64,000 bases of DNA from Paenibacillus sp. AN1007 (lineage in GTDB: Bacteria; Bacillota; Bacilli; Paenibacillales; Paenibacillaceae): contig NZ_CP159992.1 in NCBI RefSeq assembly GCF_040702995.1, forward strand, positions 4,837,501 through 4,901,500, written 5' to 3'. Below, piece by piece: positions 61,591-64,000 of the stretch (within the stretch, counting starts at the first letter, position 1; each line of letters opens with the position of its first letter). Under the pieces are notes generated by a model. The model did not search any database. It was not told the DNA's origin and worked only from the letters and a program-made list of their open reading frames with translations. The translations under genes and the position numbers were made by a program.

Positions 61591-63434
61591 TACGCCACGT
61601 CCCCTCCTTCCTCTTCCTTCATCGTCTCCATAAAAGAAGAAGAGGCTTTCCACATCGCTTGATAAGGTTCGCTTGTCTGAAGCAGTCCGTCATGTGTTCC
61701 ATAGTCCCGGATTTCCCCCTGATCCATTAGAAGAACCGTATCCGCAAAAGCACAACCCACCAGACGGTGAACAACAAACAATACGGTGTACCCCTCTAAT
61801 CGATTAATAATGGACTCCAGAATGCTTAGTTCGTTACTCGGGTCAAGTTTTGACGTTGGTTCATCCATAATAATGACCGAGCCCGCCCGATATATAGCCC
61901 GGAACATACTTCTGGCTAAGGCCAGTCGCTGCCACTGCCCTTCTGACAGGTCCGATCCTCCGACTTCCGGCCACAGCTCCGTTTGCAGTCCCTGCGGCAG
62001 CGTGTTTACAAATTGGGCATTAGTAAGCTTTAATGCTTCCATCATGTCCTCCGTATGCTCCTTGCGAGTGATATCACCCAGATACACGTTCTCAGCAGCG
62101 GAGAGTTTATACCGTCCGTAGTCTTGCAAACAGAAGCCGCCTGTATCCTCCGACACTACGGAACCATGGTCAGGCTTCAACAAGCCCGAAAGCATCAGCA
62201 TTAAGGTGCTTTTACCTGAACCATTAGCACCAACGATGGCCACCTTGGCTCCGCGTTCAATATCAAAGCTGATATTTTTCAGCACCTCATGTTCTCCGTC
62301 ATAACTGAACGTTAGTTGTCGAACAGAAATGGCACAGGTAGAATGGATATCATTATTTGGGCGGCCTATTGTGCCTGTATCCATACCCGCATCTGAAGTT
62401 GTATTTGTACTTCCAGCAGCGGCTGTGTTTGCAGCTGTCTCTGTAGCCGGGTTTGCTGCTGTTTCCGAATGTTCCTCTGCGGGCTGCTGTATCAATTCCG
62501 CCAAAAACATTTTCCGCCCCAACCAGTGCTTACCCTGGCTGAGAACCAGGCCCAGCAGCTGTTCCAGATGCAGCCCCCCAATAAGCAGTGCTGCGACTTC
62601 TCCAGGATGCAGTGTACCCTGCCAAAGTTTCCATAACCCTACCAGCAATACAATGGTTGTTACGACCCCGCTGCCAAGTTGACCTGCCAGTCTGTAAAAT
62701 CCGGTCTTGATCATTTGCCTCATCGTTAAGCGTGCGATTCGAATCTGCTCGGTCAGCCACTTCCCTTTCACCCAACCGGATATACCAAAAACACGCATTT
62801 CTTTGGCAGATTTAAACGTGGTCAGCATATCCAGAAACGTTCCTTCAAGCCTCGTTGTCTCCGAGATGCTTTCCAGAAAACCTGATTCAGCAGCTGCTGC
62901 CTTTTTCATGAGCCATACATTAAGCACCGTACCAGCCAGTATCAGCAAAGGCGCCCACCATGCCACCACCAACAGAATCCATGTCAGGGAAATTCCCGTT
63001 ATAATGACCTGGAGTAGTGCCGACAGCCCATCCAGTCCACCATGGTAGATCGAGCTGACCGATTCCGAAGTGCTTGAAATCCGGTTTCGCGTCGACGCAC
63101 GGAGCAGCTCATTTTCTGTTCTACGATTTACATTGTCAAACAGGCGGATAGACAGATTGTGATAGACGTGGTCCTTTACTTTTCTAAGAAAATAGGGCTG
63201 TATCACGTTGAGCAAAATCGCAATCGTGCCAGCCCCAGCAATAATACCTATGTAAGCTAACGATGAGTTGCGGTCGCCGTTAGCCAGTTGATTCACTGAA
63301 TGCTTGATTGCCCATACCATGAAACCAGGCCACACACCGAGTGCAAGAATAAGGGCTAACAATACCCAGATCGCCCGATCCCCTGCCCGAACAATCATCC
63401 ATATCTGGACCAATCCGGCATGTAAACGGCTCAT
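61590..63434 (-). CDS. ABC exporter half-transporter (A) with Ala/Thr-rich linker
   Basis: A 614-residue half-transporter. Six helices (about 20-310), then an unusual low-complexity linker at about 325-372 (repeating ETAANPATETAANTAA, then Ser/Thr/Asp-rich) joining the ATPase domain. Walker A is GANGSGKST, signature LSEGQWQ, Walker B VIIMDEPTSKLD, switch His in VHRLVG. It likely forms a heterodimer with the next gene. AAGGAG lies upstream; its start overlaps the stop of the preceding gene by 4 nt (ATGA). Confidence 0.9.
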   Translation of the reverse strand: MSRLHAGLVQIWMIVRAGDRAIWVLLALILALGVWPGFMVWAIKHSVNQLANGDRNSSLAYIGIIAGAGTIAILLNVIQPYFLRKVKDHVYHNLSIRLFDNVNRRTENELLRASTRNRISSTSESVSSIYHGGLDGLSALLQVIITGISLTWILLVVAWWAPLLILAGTVLNVWLMKKAAAAESGFLESISETTRLEGTFLDMLTTFKSAKEMRVFGISGWVKGKWLTEQIRIARLTMRQMIKTGFYRLAGQLGSGVVTTIVLLVGLWKLWQGTLHPGEVAALLIGGLHLEQLLGLVLSQGKHWLGRKMFLAELIQQPAEEHSETAANPATETAANTAAAGSTNTTSDAGMDTGTIGRPNNDIHSTCAISVRQLTFSYDGEHEVLKNISFDIERGAKVAIVGANGSGKSTLMLMLSGLLKPDHGSVVSEDTGGFCLQDYGRYKLSAAENVYLGDITRKEHTEDMMEALKLTNAQFVNTLPQGLQTELWPEVGGSDLSEGQWQRLALARSMFRAIYRAGSVIIMDEPTSKLDPSNELSILESIINRLEGYTVLFVVHRLVGCAFADTVLLMDQGEIRDYGTHDGLLQTSEPYQAMWKASSSFMETMKEEEGGDVA

Positions 63435-64000
63435 AATATTCTCCTTCCCGAGGCAGAGTCTACGAAAGCGATCGCTGTATGAATCTGTGACAATACGGAA
63501 GTCTCAATGTAATATCCTGATTCAGCACGCGCGGAAGGACACAGCAAAACGAACTTCCAAGAGGATTCCGCATCATGGTCAATGAGCAGACAAAGTGTAT
63601 CCGTGGTATCGAACTGCTTTTGACCCGTCATATGCTCATAAGTCACGGCGGCTTCATGATGACTGTGCTGGATATGATGCCTGGAGCAGATCTCTGCAGC
63701 ACTTTCTGCATTCCAGGGTAAGACCAGAAACGGATATGCCTTCTCCAATCCAGCTTCATCCTCTGACTCGGCAATATCATAATAATCGGCAATCCATCTG
63801 GTGTTTGCCAAAAGATTGTACTGGTCGCTTATGGATACACGAACTTTCTTCTGGATCGTATGTACGACCGTCATAGGAACATCATGACGAACCTCTTCCA
63901 GATGCGGAGGCGGCCAGTGCGCATTCAGATTACGGACATATTGAATCAGATGACTACCAAACCCCATCTTGCCATCATATTGCGAGAGTGCCCACTGATA
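63431..64000 (-). CDS. Unrecognised protein, C-terminal part (5' end cut by window edge)
   Basis: The frame stays open to the right edge; at least 189 residues are present (YQWALSQYDGKMGFGSHLIQ at the edge). I do not recognise a family. It is rich in His, Trp and Tyr, has no membrane helix, and includes KVRVSISDQYNLL, YPFLVLPWNAESAAEICSRH and SARAESGYYIETSV. It overlaps the start of ABC gene A by 4 nt, so it belongs to the same operon. A methionine at 63967 is in frame but may not be the start. It may be a biosynthetic enzyme of the cluster. Confidence 0.6.
   Translation of the reverse strand, partial: YQWALSQYDGKMGFGSHLIQYVRNLNAHWPPPHLEEVRHDVPMTVVHTIQKKVRVSISDQYNLLANTRWIADYYDIAESEDEAGLEKAYPFLVLPWNAESAAEICSRHHIQHSHHEAAVTYEHMTGQKQFDTTDTLCLLIDHDAESSWKFVLLCPSARAESGYYIETSVLSQIHTAIAFVDSASGRRIL

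Noticed and set aside
60000..64000. RiPP exporter with C39 leader peptidase
   Set aside because: Neither ABC half-transporter has an N-terminal peptidase domain, and no small precursor ORF with a ribosome site was found in the intergenic gaps.
1..64000. CRISPR array, tRNA, rRNA, IS elements or prophage
   Set aside because: No regularly spaced repeats, cloverleaf-like or rRNA sequence, transposase, integrase or phage structural gene was seen.

Overview
The window looks like a chromosomal segment of a Paenibacillus-type member of the Bacillales. It has moderate GC content, strong AGGAGG-like ribosome binding sites, many short intrinsic terminators, cre-like boxes, and the YesM/YesN plus LplA/B/C style carbohydrate modules and DUF4317/DUF4003/DUF4256 families common in that group. 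This assignment is inference from gene content; no rRNA, tRNA, CRISPR array, insertion sequence or prophage was seen.

Region 1 (1-23.4 kb) is a mosaic of small housekeeping and stress units. It holds a TetR-MFS efflux unit (MFS cut by the left edge), a zinc-ribbon/FxLYD membrane protein in operon with a PDZ-less HtrA-like protease, a methyltransferase, a MecA/PBP3-type transpeptidase, a CBS protein and a SUKH-like protein. It continues with an unrecognised 196-residue protein, a DUF1801-isochorismatase pair, a zinc metallopeptidase, a GNAT enzyme, a transglutaminase lipoprotein, a stress-type short-chain dehydrogenase, an amino-acid permease, a DUF4003 protein, a kinase-like phosphotransferase, an ArsR-SulP pair and a SUFU-domain protein.

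Region 2 (23.4-50 kb) is dominated by carbohydrate utilisation. A minus-strand locus encodes a YesM-type sensor kinase, a YesN-type regulator, a lipoprotein solute-binding protein, two permeases and a GH43 glycosidase; a palindromic cre-like box precedes the transporter part. After an AlkD-like repair protein comes a GH105-GH112 pair, likely for rhamnogalacturonan-derived galactosyl-rhamnose, with a divergent AraC regulator; the GH105 gene carries a +1 frameshift. Next are a two-kinase hybrid sensor translationally coupled to a SARP-type response regulator, a DUF4317 protein, then a GH27 alpha-galactosidase with an abutting tiny Cys-rich protein, an AraC regulator and a type-B carboxylesterase with a cre match.

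Region 3 (48.9-64 kb) starts with an isolated, AT-richer flagellin that has a large unusual central domain. A heterodimeric ABC exporter follows, driven by a textbook MerR-type promoter (19-bp spacer with a perfect palindrome) and a divergent MerR regulator. A DUF4256 protein is next, and then a tightly coupled minus-strand cluster that runs off the right edge: an unknown protein, two ABC exporters, a GT28/GT1-like glycosyltransferase and two GT2 enzymes with matching Rossmann-like C-terminal extensions. This last cluster is the best candidate for an undescribed system, probably making and exporting a glycosylated product, but its upstream half is outside the window.
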